From NCBI GenBank assembly GCA_963773335.1, contig CAVZAT010000006.1:496001-560000 (forward strand): a stretch of 64,000 bases of DNA, written 5' to 3'. The position numbers and the translations under genes were made by a program. Within the stretch, counting starts at the first letter, position 1. Each line of letters starts with the position of its first letter. Positions 18,125-26,318 of this stretch are shown piece after piece. This DNA is from UBA4742 sp963773335. Its GTDB lineage: Bacteria; Actinomycetota; Acidimicrobiia; Acidimicrobiales; Acidimicrobilacustridaceae. Below the pieces are notes generated by a model, which had not been told where the DNA came from, did no database searches, and worked only from the letters and a program-made list of their open reading frames with translations.

Positions 18125-19228
18125 TCAGTCGATGACGAGCTGGGTGGCGTCGAGGTCGATGATGGCGGCTACCGACCGGTCGATCATGGCATGCACCAGC
18201 TCGCTCACCCGATCGTTCACCAGATCGGCGTTGGCTCCCGCGCTCATCGGGTAGCAGAAGCTGAACAGCACCGAGCGGCGGTAGTCCTCGAACAGCTCGT
18301 CGAACCCGTAGTCGGCCACGCCTCCGGCCAGCAGCCGATCGTGGTAGCGGTGCAGCATCTCGGGCTCGTGGGCCCGCCGGTCCTCGACGGTGAGGCTCTG
18401 GCCCATGAAGTAGGCCAGGTCGAAGGCGCCCTGGTTGCGATAGCAGATCTGCCAGTCCACGATCCGTAGCCCACTGTCGCCCGACACGCCCGAGGCGCCG
18501 AAGAAGAGGTTGTCGAGGCGCACGTCGCCGTGGGCCAGCGTCCAGGGATGGTTCGCCGTCTCCTCCATCAGCGCCGGACCGATCTCGGACCAGCGCTCAC
18601 CGATGCGGTGGAGCTGGGTGGGCACGTGATCGCCGAAGCGCGCCAGGAACACGGGCCAGTCGGCCTTGGTCGCCTGGGCGTGGTACTGCGGGTAGGGCGG
18701 GTCGCTGGGGCGCTCGATGAACGGATGGTCGAGCAGGCGGGGGTTGGCGAACCACTGGGCATGGAGGTCGGCCAGCTGACCGATGACCTGGTAGGCGTCA
18801 TCGACGGGACAACCTTCGAGCTGGTCGCACATCCGGCGATCAGACAGATCTTCGAGCACCAGCACGAAGTCGTCGCTGGCCGGGTCGTGGCCGGCGAAAT
18901 GGCAGGTCGGCGAGCGCAGCGACAGCTCCGGCGCCAGGTGCTGGTAGACACCGACCTCGCGCTCGTAGAAGCGATACCCCCGGGCCACCTGGCGGATGGG
19001 TTCGTGCTGCGACGCCAGCTTGACCACCACCGAGGCGGGGCCGACCCCGACCGTGTACGTGGGCGACAGGCGGTAGAGCAGGGCCATCACGCCCACGCCC
19101 ACGCCCACCGGTTCCACGTCGAACCCCGACACCTGCACGGGCAGTCCACCGTGGGGGGTCAGCGCCGCGCTGAGCCACTCGTCGGTGATGTCAGCGATCG
19201 TCTTCGGAACCGTCAGCCGCTCGTCCAT
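18125..19228 (-). CDS. Aminoglycoside-phosphotransferase/ecdysteroid-kinase-like protein
   Basis: The 367-residue protein has a kinase-like fold: a nucleotide-binding lobe with VVVKLASQ, the hinge FVLVLEDL, the catalytic loop LAHGDVRLDNLFF and the metal site IVDWQ. The GVGVGVMALLYRL N-terminus and overall length fit the EcKinase/CHK-like branch, which phosphorylates small alcohols. Such genes are numerous in Acidimicrobiia and mycobacteria, frequently near acyl-CoA dehydrogenases. No antibiotic-resistance context is seen. ATG 19228 follows a 90-bp gap after the oxidoreductase end on the same strand. Confidence 0.82.
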   Translation of the reverse strand: MDERLTVPKTIADITDEWLSAALTPHGGLPVQVSGFDVEPVGVGVGVMALLYRLSPTYTVGVGPASVVVKLASQHEPIRQVARGYRFYEREVGVYQHLAPELSLRSPTCHFAGHDPASDDFVLVLEDLSDRRMCDQLEGCPVDDAYQVIGQLADLHAQWFANPRLLDHPFIERPSDPPYPQYHAQATKADWPVFLARFGDHVPTQLHRIGERWSEIGPALMEETANHPWTLAHGDVRLDNLFFGASGVSGDSGLRIVDWQICYRNQGAFDLAYFMGQSLTVEDRRAHEPEMLHRYHDRLLAGGVADYGFDELFEDYRRSVLFSFCYPMSAGANADLVNDRVSELVHAMIDRSVAAIIDLDATQLVID

Positions 19229-19319
19229 CGAATCCCCCAGTTGATGCCTTGACGTGGGGCAAGTCTGTCACCCGCTCCTGTCGGTGCGCTCGATTGCCTT
19301 CCCGCAGCGGAGGCGTCGC

Positions 19320-21587
19320 TCAGGCGTGATCGATCGGACTGGCCCGCACGGTCACGGGGATGCCGTTGAGCACTGCGTTGCCCGACAGCGGATCGAGCAC
19401 CTGCCCGTCGGTGAGGATGTTGGAGTTCACGCCGGCGTGGCCGGCGGCCACGCCCAGGCGGGTGCCGGCCAGGTCGTGGCCCCACCCGTGGGGCAGGCTC
19501 ACCACGCCGGGTCGGATGGCGTCGGTGATCTCGACCGGTGCCACCACCTGACCCACCCGGGAGGCCACCTCGGCCTGGGCGCCGTCGACCAACCCCAGCT
19601 GGCTGGCGTCGTCGGGATGGACCTGCAACGTGCAGCGCTCCTTGCCTTTCACCAGCACGTTCACGTTGTGCATCCAGGAGTTGTTGGAGCGCAGGTGACG
19701 TCGCCCGACCAGGACCAGCCCGCCGTCGTGGCGGCGGTCGCGGTCGCGGTCGAGGGCACCCTGCAGCCGGACCAGATCCTCGAGCACGGCGGGGGCGTCC
19801 AGTTCGACCTGGCCCGAGGGGGTGCGCAGCACGTCGGGCAGTCGGGGTTGCAGCGGGCCCAGGTCGATGCCGTGGGGGTGGGCCTCCAGCCGGGCCAACG
19901 AGAGCCCGTCGGGCACGGCGCCGAACCAGTCCCCGTAGGGCCCGGTGCGGATCATGGCGTCGACCACCCGGTCCACCGCGCTGGGGCCGCCCAGCTCGGC
20001 GACCAGGTCCTCGAGGCCGCGGTCGGCGATGGGGGAGTCGGGTGACTTCATGGCCCCCTGGAGCACCCCGGCAACCATGGTCTGGTCGATGCCGGTCACG
20101 TCCGCGTCGGCTCCCTGACCGGCGACGATGTTGGCCAGCCTGGCCATGACCTCGTGCTCGGTGGGGCCGTCGGGCTCGAGGATGGGCGGCGCCCATTCCA
20201 CGAAGTTGCGCACGGCCAACGAGAAGAAGGCCATCGGGAACTCGCTGCGGGCCAGGGGGGACGGTGCGGGCAGGATCACGTTGGCCCGGCGGGTGGTCTC
20301 GTTGCGGTAGATGTCCACGCTGACCATGAACTCGAGGGAGCCGAGGGCATCGTCGAGGCGGTGGCTGTCCGGAGTGGACACGACCGGGTTGCCGGCCACG
20401 GTGATCAGCGCACGAACCTGGCCGGCTCCGGGGGTCTCGATCTCGTCAGCCAGGGTGGCCACGGGGAACTCGCCGTAGACCTCGCCGAAGCCCTTGACCC
20501 GGCTCGTGTGTCGACCGAGGGCGAAGCCCCGTCCTGGTCCGGGTCGGTCGCCCCGATCGTGCGCGGGGAGCGGGAACATCACGCCGCCGGGTTGGTCGAG
20601 GTTGCCGGTCAGGGCGCTGAGCACGTCGACCGCCCAGGCGGCCACGGTGCCGAACTCGGCGGTGTGGGTGCCGATCCGGCCGTAGATCGCGGCGGTGGGG
20701 GCGGCCGCCACCTCCCGGGCCAGCCGCCGGATGAGCTCGGCCTCGACGCCGCAATGTTCGGCCACCGCGTCGGGGGTGAGGGCGGCGACGGCGTCGCGGA
20801 CCTGATCGATGCCACGCAGGTGGGGCCCGGCCGCACCGGGCTCGACCAGGTCCTCGTCGAACAGCACCTGGATCATGGACACCAGCAGGTGGGCGTCGGT
20901 GCCGGGGCGGACGGCGATGTGTTCGTCCGCCTCTTCGGCCGTGCGGGTCCGGCGTGGATCGACCACGACCACCTTGCCGCCCCGCGCCTGGATGCCTTTG
21001 ACCCGGCCGGGGAAGTCGGGCGCGGTGCACAGCGAGCCGTTGGACTCCCAGGGGTTGGCGCCCAACATGAGGAGGTAGTCCGTGCGATCCAGGTCGGGGA
21101 CGGGCATGAGCAGCGCGCCCCCGAAGAGCAGGCCGCTCGACACGTGCTTGGGCATCTGGTCGACGGTGCTGGCCGAGAACACGTTGCGCGAACCGAGGGC
21201 TTTGCCCAGGACCCGGTTGTAGAGCACGCCCGACAGCGTGTGGGCCGAGGGGTTGCCGAAGTACAAGGCCACGGCGTCGCGCCCGTGGGTGTCGAGCACC
21301 GCGGTCAGGCCCCGCTCGATCTCGGCGAACGCCTCGTGCCAGCTCACCTCCTCCCAGGTGGCGGTGGCCGGGTCGTCGCCTCGGCGGATCAGCGGCGTCC
21401 GCAGGCGATCGGGATCCTCGTGCAGCTGCTTGAGGGTCGAACCCTTGGGGCAGATGAAGCCTCGGCTGAAGGGGTTGTCCCGGTCACCCCGGATGCGCAC
21501 CACCTGCGGGCCGCGCATGGTGATCTCCAGCCCACAGGTCGCTTCGCAGAGCGGACACGACCGGTGGTGGACGCTGGTGTCGGACAT
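19320..21587 (-). CDS. Molybdopterin-dependent oxidoreductase with [4Fe-4S] centre
   Basis: The 755-residue enzyme of the DMSO-reductase family starts with the Fe-S site C-x2-C-x3-C (CPLCEATC) and a fourth Cys in ICPKG. It continues with bis-MGD-binding domains (LGANPWESNGSL, VVVDPRRTRTAEEAD) and the C-terminal molydopterin domain (SLPHGWGHD, NSNILTDG). No Tat signal is visible, so it is cytosolic, resembling assimilatory nitrate reductase or BisC/formate dehydrogenase-like single-subunit enzymes. The ligand to Mo is not obvious (ASTVDQMPKH), so the substrate is open. The start is ATG 21587; the open frame extends 18 codons further. Molybdate uptake genes lie 11 kb away. Confidence 0.87.
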   Translation of the reverse strand: MSDTSVHHRSCPLCEATCGLEITMRGPQVVRIRGDRDNPFSRGFICPKGSTLKQLHEDPDRLRTPLIRRGDDPATATWEEVSWHEAFAEIERGLTAVLDTHGRDAVALYFGNPSAHTLSGVLYNRVLGKALGSRNVFSASTVDQMPKHVSSGLLFGGALLMPVPDLDRTDYLLMLGANPWESNGSLCTAPDFPGRVKGIQARGGKVVVVDPRRTRTAEEADEHIAVRPGTDAHLLVSMIQVLFDEDLVEPGAAGPHLRGIDQVRDAVAALTPDAVAEHCGVEAELIRRLAREVAAAPTAAIYGRIGTHTAEFGTVAAWAVDVLSALTGNLDQPGGVMFPLPAHDRGDRPGPGRGFALGRHTSRVKGFGEVYGEFPVATLADEIETPGAGQVRALITVAGNPVVSTPDSHRLDDALGSLEFMVSVDIYRNETTRRANVILPAPSPLARSEFPMAFFSLAVRNFVEWAPPILEPDGPTEHEVMARLANIVAGQGADADVTGIDQTMVAGVLQGAMKSPDSPIADRGLEDLVAELGGPSAVDRVVDAMIRTGPYGDWFGAVPDGLSLARLEAHPHGIDLGPLQPRLPDVLRTPSGQVELDAPAVLEDLVRLQGALDRDRDRRHDGGLVLVGRRHLRSNNSWMHNVNVLVKGKERCTLQVHPDDASQLGLVDGAQAEVASRVGQVVAPVEITDAIRPGVVSLPHGWGHDLAGTRLGVAAGHAGVNSNILTDGQVLDPLSGNAVLNGIPVTVRASPIDHA

Positions 21588-21668
21588 CGTCACGGTCAAG
21601 GCTCGGCCCCCCTGGTCACGGCGCCGGGCGACCACGACCACCTCGATCCTACGGCCTCGCCGGATCGG

Positions 21669-22184
21669 TCAGCTCGAAACGCGCCTGTGGTCGGCCTGGG
21701 CGGCCGCGAACGCAGGTGACACCCCGTCGAGGATGACCGTCTGACCGGCACGGTCGAGCCTCGCCAGGATGGATCCGGCTGGGCGCAGCGCGGCACCCAG
21801 CGCGAAGGCGACGGCCACCACGACCCCAGCCAGCCAGACGACGGTCAGACCCCTGGGGATCCGACCCGCAGCCCAGGTGGCCCCGGCACCACCGATGACG
21901 ACCACGGCGAGCGTGACGGTCCAGCCGATCCGTCGTCGGCGGCGGACCCGGCGGACCGCGCCAGTTGAACACGGCAGGGTGCCCGTGGCCGCCCGCCCGA
22001 TCAGCACCGGCAGGCCCAACGCCACCAGGATGCCCCAGGGCGCGGCCAACAAGGCCAACAGCGGCCAGCGGGGGAGATAGCGAGCGCGCACCACGATCCG
22101 GTTCCGGGTGGGCACACCGGTCGATACGCAGAGCTCGCCCAGGTCGCCGACCCGAAAGGTGTCGAGGGGAACGAGCACCTTCAC
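21669..22184 (-). CDS. Membrane protein of unknown function, last gene of the GNAT-ACP operon
   Basis: The 171-residue product has a soluble N-terminal ~38 residues (VLVPLDTFRVGDLGELCVSTG). About three membrane helices follow, around residues 42-66, 92-110 and 117-135, split by an Arg-rich loop (RRVRRRRR). It ends in a polar tail. I do not recognise the family. ATG 22184 overlaps the acyltransferase stop by 4 nt (ATGA), so it is translationally coupled to the GNAT-ACP gene. Confidence 0.6.
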   Translation of the reverse strand: MKVLVPLDTFRVGDLGELCVSTGVPTRNRIVVRARYLPRWPLLALLAAPWGILVALGLPVLIGRAATGTLPCSTGAVRRVRRRRRIGWTVTLAVVVIGGAGATWAAGRIPRGLTVVWLAGVVVAVAFALGAALRPAGSILARLDRAGQTVILDGVSPAFAAAQADHRRVSS

Positions 22185-23101
22185 GTCGACTGGGTGGTCA
22201 GCAGCGTATCGATACCGCGCTGTCCGGCCAGGTGACGAGCCAGGCGGCGGAGGTCGCCGACGGTGGCCGTGGCCGTCAGCACGTCGACGGGTACCTCGCG
22301 GCCGGCGAGGTCATCGAGCAGGCACAGCATCTCGAGCATCGCCATCGAGTCGAGATGCAGGTCGGCACGCAGATCGAGATCGTCGCGCAGTCCGCCCGGC
22401 TCGAGTCCGGCGGCCTGGGCGCAGTGCTCGTCCAACTCTTCGAGGGGGCGCGGGCTGGTCGCGCCCGAAGCGCCTCCGACTGATGGGATCGCCGGGTCAT
22501 CGAGGCACGTCCAGCCGGTTGGCGACATCGCCTGGGCGAGCGGTGATCGGCGGAGGCTTTCGGCGAACGAGGCGCGGGTGATGGCGGCCACCACCAGGTC
22601 CTGCCGGCGGCCGTTGATGCGGAAGTGGTCGCGCAGCACGCCCTCGGTGATGGCGGCCTGCCGAAGCGCGCCCCCCAGGCGAGCGAAGCTGTCCTCGGTG
22701 AGGTTCAGGTAGATCTTCCGCAGATCGAAGGAGCTGAGGCACTCGTCCACGAAGAGCATGGCGCCCTGCACGATGAGGCCAGATCCGAGGAAGCGGGAGA
22801 ACTCGGCCACCGACAGCTCGGCGTGCCCGTCGCCTGCCTCGAGGTTCCCCAGAGAGGCGACCCCGACGAGCTCGTCGTCGAGGTCGACCACCACCACCAA
22901 CCGGGCCACATCGTGGAAAAGCAGCCGTTCGAAGTCATGGATGGGCACGCTTCGGCCCCGCCAGCGCCAGGTGTTGGCCACCGCCGGGTGGGTCAGCCCG
23001 GCGTGGAGCTGCGGGTACCAGCTCGGATCGATCTCGAGCAGCCGAACCCGCGTACCGGTTCGGACCAGCCGCTGCTCAGCGGGAGTATCGGCCAGGGCCA
23101 C
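22181..23101 (-). CDS. GNAT-like acyltransferase fused to an acyl carrier protein domain
   Basis: The 306-residue protein has two parts. Residues ~10-175 resemble RimJ/RimL-type GNAT N-acyltransferases (THPAVANTWRWRG, VGVASLGNLEAGDGHAELS, RKIYLNLTEDSFARLG). After a linker, residues ~225-300 form an acyl carrier protein. Its phosphopantetheine serine lies in ADLHLDSMAMLEM, and the usual TVGDLRRLARHL helix ends it. A GNAT and its own carrier in one chain suggests transfer of a carrier-bound acyl group to an amine. No ketosynthase or ligase is adjacent, so loading must come from elsewhere. The GTG at 23101 is 5 nt after the preceding stop. I know no named system with this arrangement. Confidence 0.75.
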   Translation of the reverse strand: MALADTPAEQRLVRTGTRVRLLEIDPSWYPQLHAGLTHPAVANTWRWRGRSVPIHDFERLLFHDVARLVVVVDLDDELVGVASLGNLEAGDGHAELSVAEFSRFLGSGLIVQGAMLFVDECLSSFDLRKIYLNLTEDSFARLGGALRQAAITEGVLRDHFRINGRRQDLVVAAITRASFAESLRRSPLAQAMSPTGWTCLDDPAIPSVGGASGATSPRPLEELDEHCAQAAGLEPGGLRDDLDLRADLHLDSMAMLEMLCLLDDLAGREVPVDVLTATATVGDLRRLARHLAGQRGIDTLLTTQST

Positions 23102-23106
23102 GGTGG

Positions 23107-23928
23107 TCAGCGTCCGGCGCCCGAGGCCGGTTCCGAGCCGGAGGGCGGTTCCGACACGATCGACGGGTACTGGGCCAGGCAGGCTCGATCCCCGCGGCTG
23201 AGCCCGTTGCCGGACGTGAGCGCCGTGCCGGGCTTGGTCGGATGCGCGGCGGCATAGGCCCGCATGCGATCGAGCACGTAACCCCGGGCGTCGGTCGGTG
23301 CCGCCGAGCCAGCAGTCTGTTGTCCGGCGATGCAGAGATCGAAGCCGTTGTTGGCGGCCTTCACCCAGGCCGAATCGGCGCGGCGCTGCAGGTGGTACAC
23401 CTGCTCGATGGCCTCGACGTGCTGTCGCTGGCAGATCTCGTCGAGCGCGCCGCGGGCATCGACCGACTGGCTCGCCAGCGCGGCTGGTGACCCGTCGACC
23501 CGGTAGGTGTAGTCGGCCTGGTAGCCGTCTCGCGAGAGGGTGGGCCTGGACACGGTGACCGACAGATGGAAGCCGTGGGCTGCAGCCTGGGCCAGGAGCT
23601 GATCCTCGACGCACGCCGCGGCCTTGGACTTGGCCGCCAGGTAGGCCGACCGTGTGACCGGACCGGCTGCCAGGACTCGGGCCTGTTCGGGGTCGGCCTT
23701 GCTCGTGATCGAGGACTCGAGGGCGTGGGCTGAGGAGCTCGACACGAGCAGGCCCGCCAGCTCGGGCTGCGCGCCGGCCCCGGACTGCGATCCGTAGGCG
23801 GCACCCGCTCCGAGACAGGCCAGCAGGCCGACGAGCGAGAGCAGGATGGACCGCCACTGCATCCCGTGGCGGGGATGATCGCGGCGGAGCGGGTGGAGGT
23901 GGTCGTCGGGCACGGTTTCTCCGTTCAT
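23107..23928 (-). CDS. Exported or membrane-anchored protein of unknown function
   Basis: The 273-residue protein has a cytosolic N-terminal ~22 residues, one hydrophobic helix (ILLSLVGLLACLGAGAAYG, ~27-46) and an extracytoplasmic remainder. That part contains four cysteines (ACVEDQL, EICQRQH, DLCIAGQ, ACLAQYP), enough for two disulfides. SYRVDGSPAAL-like and Ala-rich helical segments suggest a small globular domain, but no family is recognised. Its ATG overlaps the stop of the upstream secreted-protein gene by 4 nt. The acyltransferase follows 5 nt downstream, so all act in one pathway by inference. Confidence 0.6.
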   Translation of the reverse strand: MNGETVPDDHLHPLRRDHPRHGMQWRSILLSLVGLLACLGAGAAYGSQSGAGAQPELAGLLVSSSSAHALESSITSKADPEQARVLAAGPVTRSAYLAAKSKAAACVEDQLLAQAAAHGFHLSVTVSRPTLSRDGYQADYTYRVDGSPAALASQSVDARGALDEICQRQHVEAIEQVYHLQRRADSAWVKAANNGFDLCIAGQQTAGSAAPTDARGYVLDRMRAYAAAHPTKPGTALTSGNGLSRGDRACLAQYPSIVSEPPSGSEPASGAGR

Positions 23929-24380
23929 GAGCAGACATTCCCGAGGCCGACGAAGTTGCCGCCGGTGTCGTTCGACTTCCATTTGTGCGGGTAGCAGGTG
24001 CCGTTGGGGTCGATGCCGGACATGTCCGGATACGAGTAGGACCGCTCGATCGCGCAGCCGCCGGTGTAGCTCGAGTACTCCTGGAAGCCGGCGGGCTGCG
24101 AGTTGGGGTAGTTGACCCCGACCCAGCCCTGGGTGTTGCAGACCAGGCTCCAGGGTGTGGCCGGGTTGAAGCTCTCCTGGTTCTGGATGCCCGAGACCCT
24201 CTGCACGCCGCTGTAGGGCGAGTTGTGGGCCACCGACGCGTAGCCGGCGGCGACCTTGCCGCCCGACAGGATGGTGGTGACCCATCCGGCGTGGGCGACC
24301 CCCGCCATCCCGCAGAACGCGGCGGATCCGACCGCTGCTCCCACCGTGCCGCGCCACGCGGCTTGCCATCTTCCGGTCAT
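23925..24380 (-). CDS. Secreted cysteine-containing protein of unknown function
   Basis: The 151-residue precursor has a signal peptide: RWQAAWR, a hydrophobic core (VGAAVGSAAFCGMAGVA) and probable cleavage after AHA. The mature ~115 residues are rich in Gly, Ser, Asn and Tyr, with few charges, and hold four Cys (LVCNT, GGCAIE, GTCYPHK, NVCS). I recognise no family. The composition suggests a small disulfide-stabilised extracellular domain. It is the first gene of the four-gene operon and follows an AT-rich promoter region. The start is ATG 24380, chosen because the signal peptide begins there; the frame is open further upstream. Confidence 0.65.
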   Translation of the reverse strand: MTGRWQAAWRGTVGAAVGSAAFCGMAGVAHAGWVTTILSGGKVAAGYASVAHNSPYSGVQRVSGIQNQESFNPATPWSLVCNTQGWVGVNYPNSQPAGFQEYSSYTGGCAIERSYSYPDMSGIDPNGTCYPHKWKSNDTGGNFVGLGNVCS

Positions 24381-24447
24381 TGCACTCCCGTCTTCGTCGG
24401 ATGAGCACGCCTGACCGTCTCGGTCGGCCGTCTCATCGCTCCGCCTA

Positions 24448-24532
24448 GCACCTACGGGATAACTAGAACACAGGATAAACCGATATGCAAGCCTAGTGCT
24501 GATTGTTTCTATCCATATCCACACGTAGGTGC
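24448..24532. promoter_or_regulatory. AT-rich divergent promoter region with distant inverted repeat
   Basis: Between the secreted-protein operon and the J-domain gene is one of the most AT-rich tracts in the window (about 24457-24522). It is flanked by a perfect 9-bp inverted repeat, GCACCTACG (24448-24456) and CGTAGGTGC (24524-24532). It probably holds both promoters. The repeat could be a looping or paired operator. Confidence 0.5.
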
Positions 24533-24616
24533 CCCGACACTGGGTCGCCGGGTTCCCGGAATGCGGACATCGGCCTGCTACGGTTCCGACCGAGGTACGA
24601 GGGCGAGGGATGACCG

Positions 24617-25156
24617 TTGGCCGTTCGAGGTTTCACGAACCAGGAGGAGCCGGAGCCGCTTCGTCCCTACACAGGAGCGGGGACCGGCCCTGCCCAGAAC
24701 CTGGTGGATGACCGGGTGGTCGAATCGGAGCCGACGCCCGATCGGACCGACCTCACCACCACCACGGCCGGCGAGCGGTACTCGGCCTGGGCCGATCGGA
24801 TGCGAGACAAGCGTCGCCGTGACCAGGCACGCATCCGTGGCACCGACCCCGAAGCCGGGTCGGCGGGCCCGAACTGGTCGCACTGGAACGCCGACACCGT
24901 GCTCGGTCGAGCAGGTGAGCACGAGGTGGACGACCTCGTAGCGGGCCGGTCAGACCAGGCGCAACTGCTCGGCGTGTTGGGTCTGGGACCAGGTGCCACC
25001 CAGGACGAGGTCGCGGTGGCCTACCGGGGCCTGGCCAAGGTCCACCATCCCGACCGATGGGCCGAAGCCGACGAGGCCACGCGCCGTCACCACTCCGAGG
25101 AGATGCTGCGGGTCAACGCCGCCTATCGGGCGCTCCGCGCCGTCCCCATCACCTGA
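24617..25156 (+). CDS. Protein with C-terminal J-domain
   Basis: The 179-residue product has a charged, probably disordered N-terminal ~100 residues and a J-domain at about 115-175. The J-domain includes LGVLGLGPGATQDEVAVAYRG-like helix I-II sequence and the HPD motif at ~143-145, needed to stimulate the ATPase of DnaK. The zinc and C-terminal domains of DnaJ are absent, so it is a class III J-protein that recruits Hsp70 to a particular client. The TTG at 24617 is preceded by AGGGA. It is divergent from the GNAT-ACP operon, sharing its promoter region. Confidence 0.78.
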   Translation: MAVRGFTNQEEPEPLRPYTGAGTGPAQNLVDDRVVESEPTPDRTDLTTTTAGERYSAWADRMRDKRRRDQARIRGTDPEAGSAGPNWSHWNADTVLGRAGEHEVDDLVAGRSDQAQLLGVLGLGPGATQDEVAVAYRGLAKVHHPDRWAEADEATRRHHSEEMLRVNAAYRALRAVPIT

Positions 25157-25223
25157 GCGCGCAGGCCGCTCTCGGCCCGGTCGCCCTCACCAGCTGAGCG
25201 AGGTTCGCGCCGGGGCGAGCGAC

Positions 25224-25532
25224 CTACAGGGTGAGGTTGGCCTTCGCGATGTGCTTGCCCGTGCAGCAGTGCTGGAAGAGCTTCGGGCTCGACTTCTCGT
25301 CGAACTCGGTGGTCGGGAAGGTCAGGCCGACGGCGCCGCCCAGGCCGGGCGGCCCGAAGTCGAAGGAGAATCCCTCGACCTCGCTCCGGGCCAGGTCGGC
25401 GAGGCGCTCGGCGGCGAGCACCAGCAACGCTCGCACGACGACCCGGTCGTGGTCGTCGAGCCCGTCGCCGACGTCGATCTTGGTGGCGAGGGCCTCGATC
25501 TCGTCGACGGTCACCGTCACAGTGTCGCTCAT
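25224..25532 (-). CDS. Small protein with Hcp1-like C-terminal segment
   Basis: The 102-residue protein starts MSDTVTVTVDEIEALATKI, helical and acidic. The second half, VEGFSFDFG followed by EFDEKSSPKLFQHCCTGKHI and a final KANLTL strand, strongly resembles the middle of Hcp1-family tube proteins of contractile and type VI systems. Their SSPKLF-x3-CATGKHI loop is characteristic. A full Hcp is ~160 residues; here the C-terminal strands are missing and the start differs. No other injection-system gene is near. It may be an Hcp-derived stand-alone protein. GGGAG precedes the ATG, supporting expression. Confidence 0.55.
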   Translation of the reverse strand: MSDTVTVTVDEIEALATKIDVGDGLDDHDRVVVRALLVLAAERLADLARSEVEGFSFDFGPPGLGGAVGLTFPTTEFDEKSSPKLFQHCCTGKHIAKANLTL

Positions 25533-25795
25533 GGCTGATCTCCCTGGGCATGGCCCGCTGGTCACATCGCCCGGCGAGCAGCGGACAGGGTATCCGACGT
25601 CCCCAGCTCGGTTCCGTTACCGGCCTGTGGTCCTGCGCGAGATCGCGGGCGCGGTTCATGGACCGCCTGTTCTCGTTCTTCGGCCTTTCGGAGCACGACG
25701 CGATCCGAGCGATGGAGCTCGCGGCAGCGGATCGGGCAGACTCGGCGTCGCGGTCGCGTCGTGCGGCAGCAGATCGAAGCGAAGGAAGATCTCCT

Positions 25796-26023
25796 ATGGC
25801 GCAGAAGAAGCGTTGGTCAGAGCTGTCGCCGGCGGCGAGGACCGCCATCGTGGTGGGAGGGGCCGTCGAGGCGGTCGTCACCACGATCGCCCTGCGAGAC
25901 CTGGTCCGCCGACCCCGTGGCGACGTCCGGGGTCGCAAGCTGCTCTGGTTCATCGGCTTCTTCGTCCAGCCGTTCGGGCCACTCCTCTACCTGCGCGTCG
26001 GTCGTCGCCGAGCCCGGGCCTGA
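25796..26023 (+). CDS. Small membrane protein, phospholipase-D-nuclease N-terminal-like (PLDc_N)
   Basis: The 75-residue protein has two hydrophobic segments (ARTAIVVGGAVEAVVTTIAL, ~14-33, and KLLWFIGFFVQPFGPLLYL, ~48-67) separated by a basic loop (RDLVRRPRGDVRGRK). This is the shape of PLDc_N domains, which occur alone as small membrane proteins in actinobacteria or as the N-terminus of cardiolipin synthase. AAGGAAG just upstream supports ATG 25796. The frame is open upstream and could encode a longer N-terminus from ~25659. Function unknown. Confidence 0.6.
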   Translation: MAQKKRWSELSPAARTAIVVGGAVEAVVTTIALRDLVRRPRGDVRGRKLLWFIGFFVQPFGPLLYLRVGRRRARA

Positions 26024-26065
26024 CCCCAGGGCGTCAGATAGTCGAGCAAGCGATCGAGCACGTCG

Positions 26066-26267
26066 GTGGACGAGGAACCGCTGAACCGGTACTTCGACGG
26101 CGACACCATGGTCCTCGAACGGAACATGACCGGCACCGTCATCGGCGAGATGCTCGGCATCCCGGGCAACGATCGCCGGATCACCTTCGGCGTCCTCCAC
26201 GTCTTCGCCTTCCGCGACGGCCTGATCAGCCGCGAGCGCGATCGTCGCCCAGTTGACGGCCGCCTGA
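26066..26267 (+). pseudogene. SnoaL/NTF2-like protein remnant
   Basis: Only the C-terminal ~65 residues of an NTF2-like polyketide-cyclase-type protein are readable. They include RYFDGDTMVLERNMTGT, then RITFGVLHVFAFRDGLISRE. After this the frame must change by one base to read IVAQLTAA and a stop at 26265-26267. The N-terminal half of the usual ~130 residues is absent. It lies between the PLDc_N gene and the converging acyl-CoA dehydrogenase. It is probably non-functional, though the frame change could be a sequence error. Confidence 0.55.
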
Positions 26268-26318
26268 GTCAGGACGCGTCCCGACCTCGTCGAGCGGCGG
26301 GACCCCGATCGGATGATC

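Noticed and set aside
18125..19228. Aminoglycoside resistance gene
   Set aside because: The catalytic loop is shared by many small-molecule kinases. The N-terminal lobe and the genomic setting fit the ecdysteroid-kinase-like group rather than known resistance enzymes.
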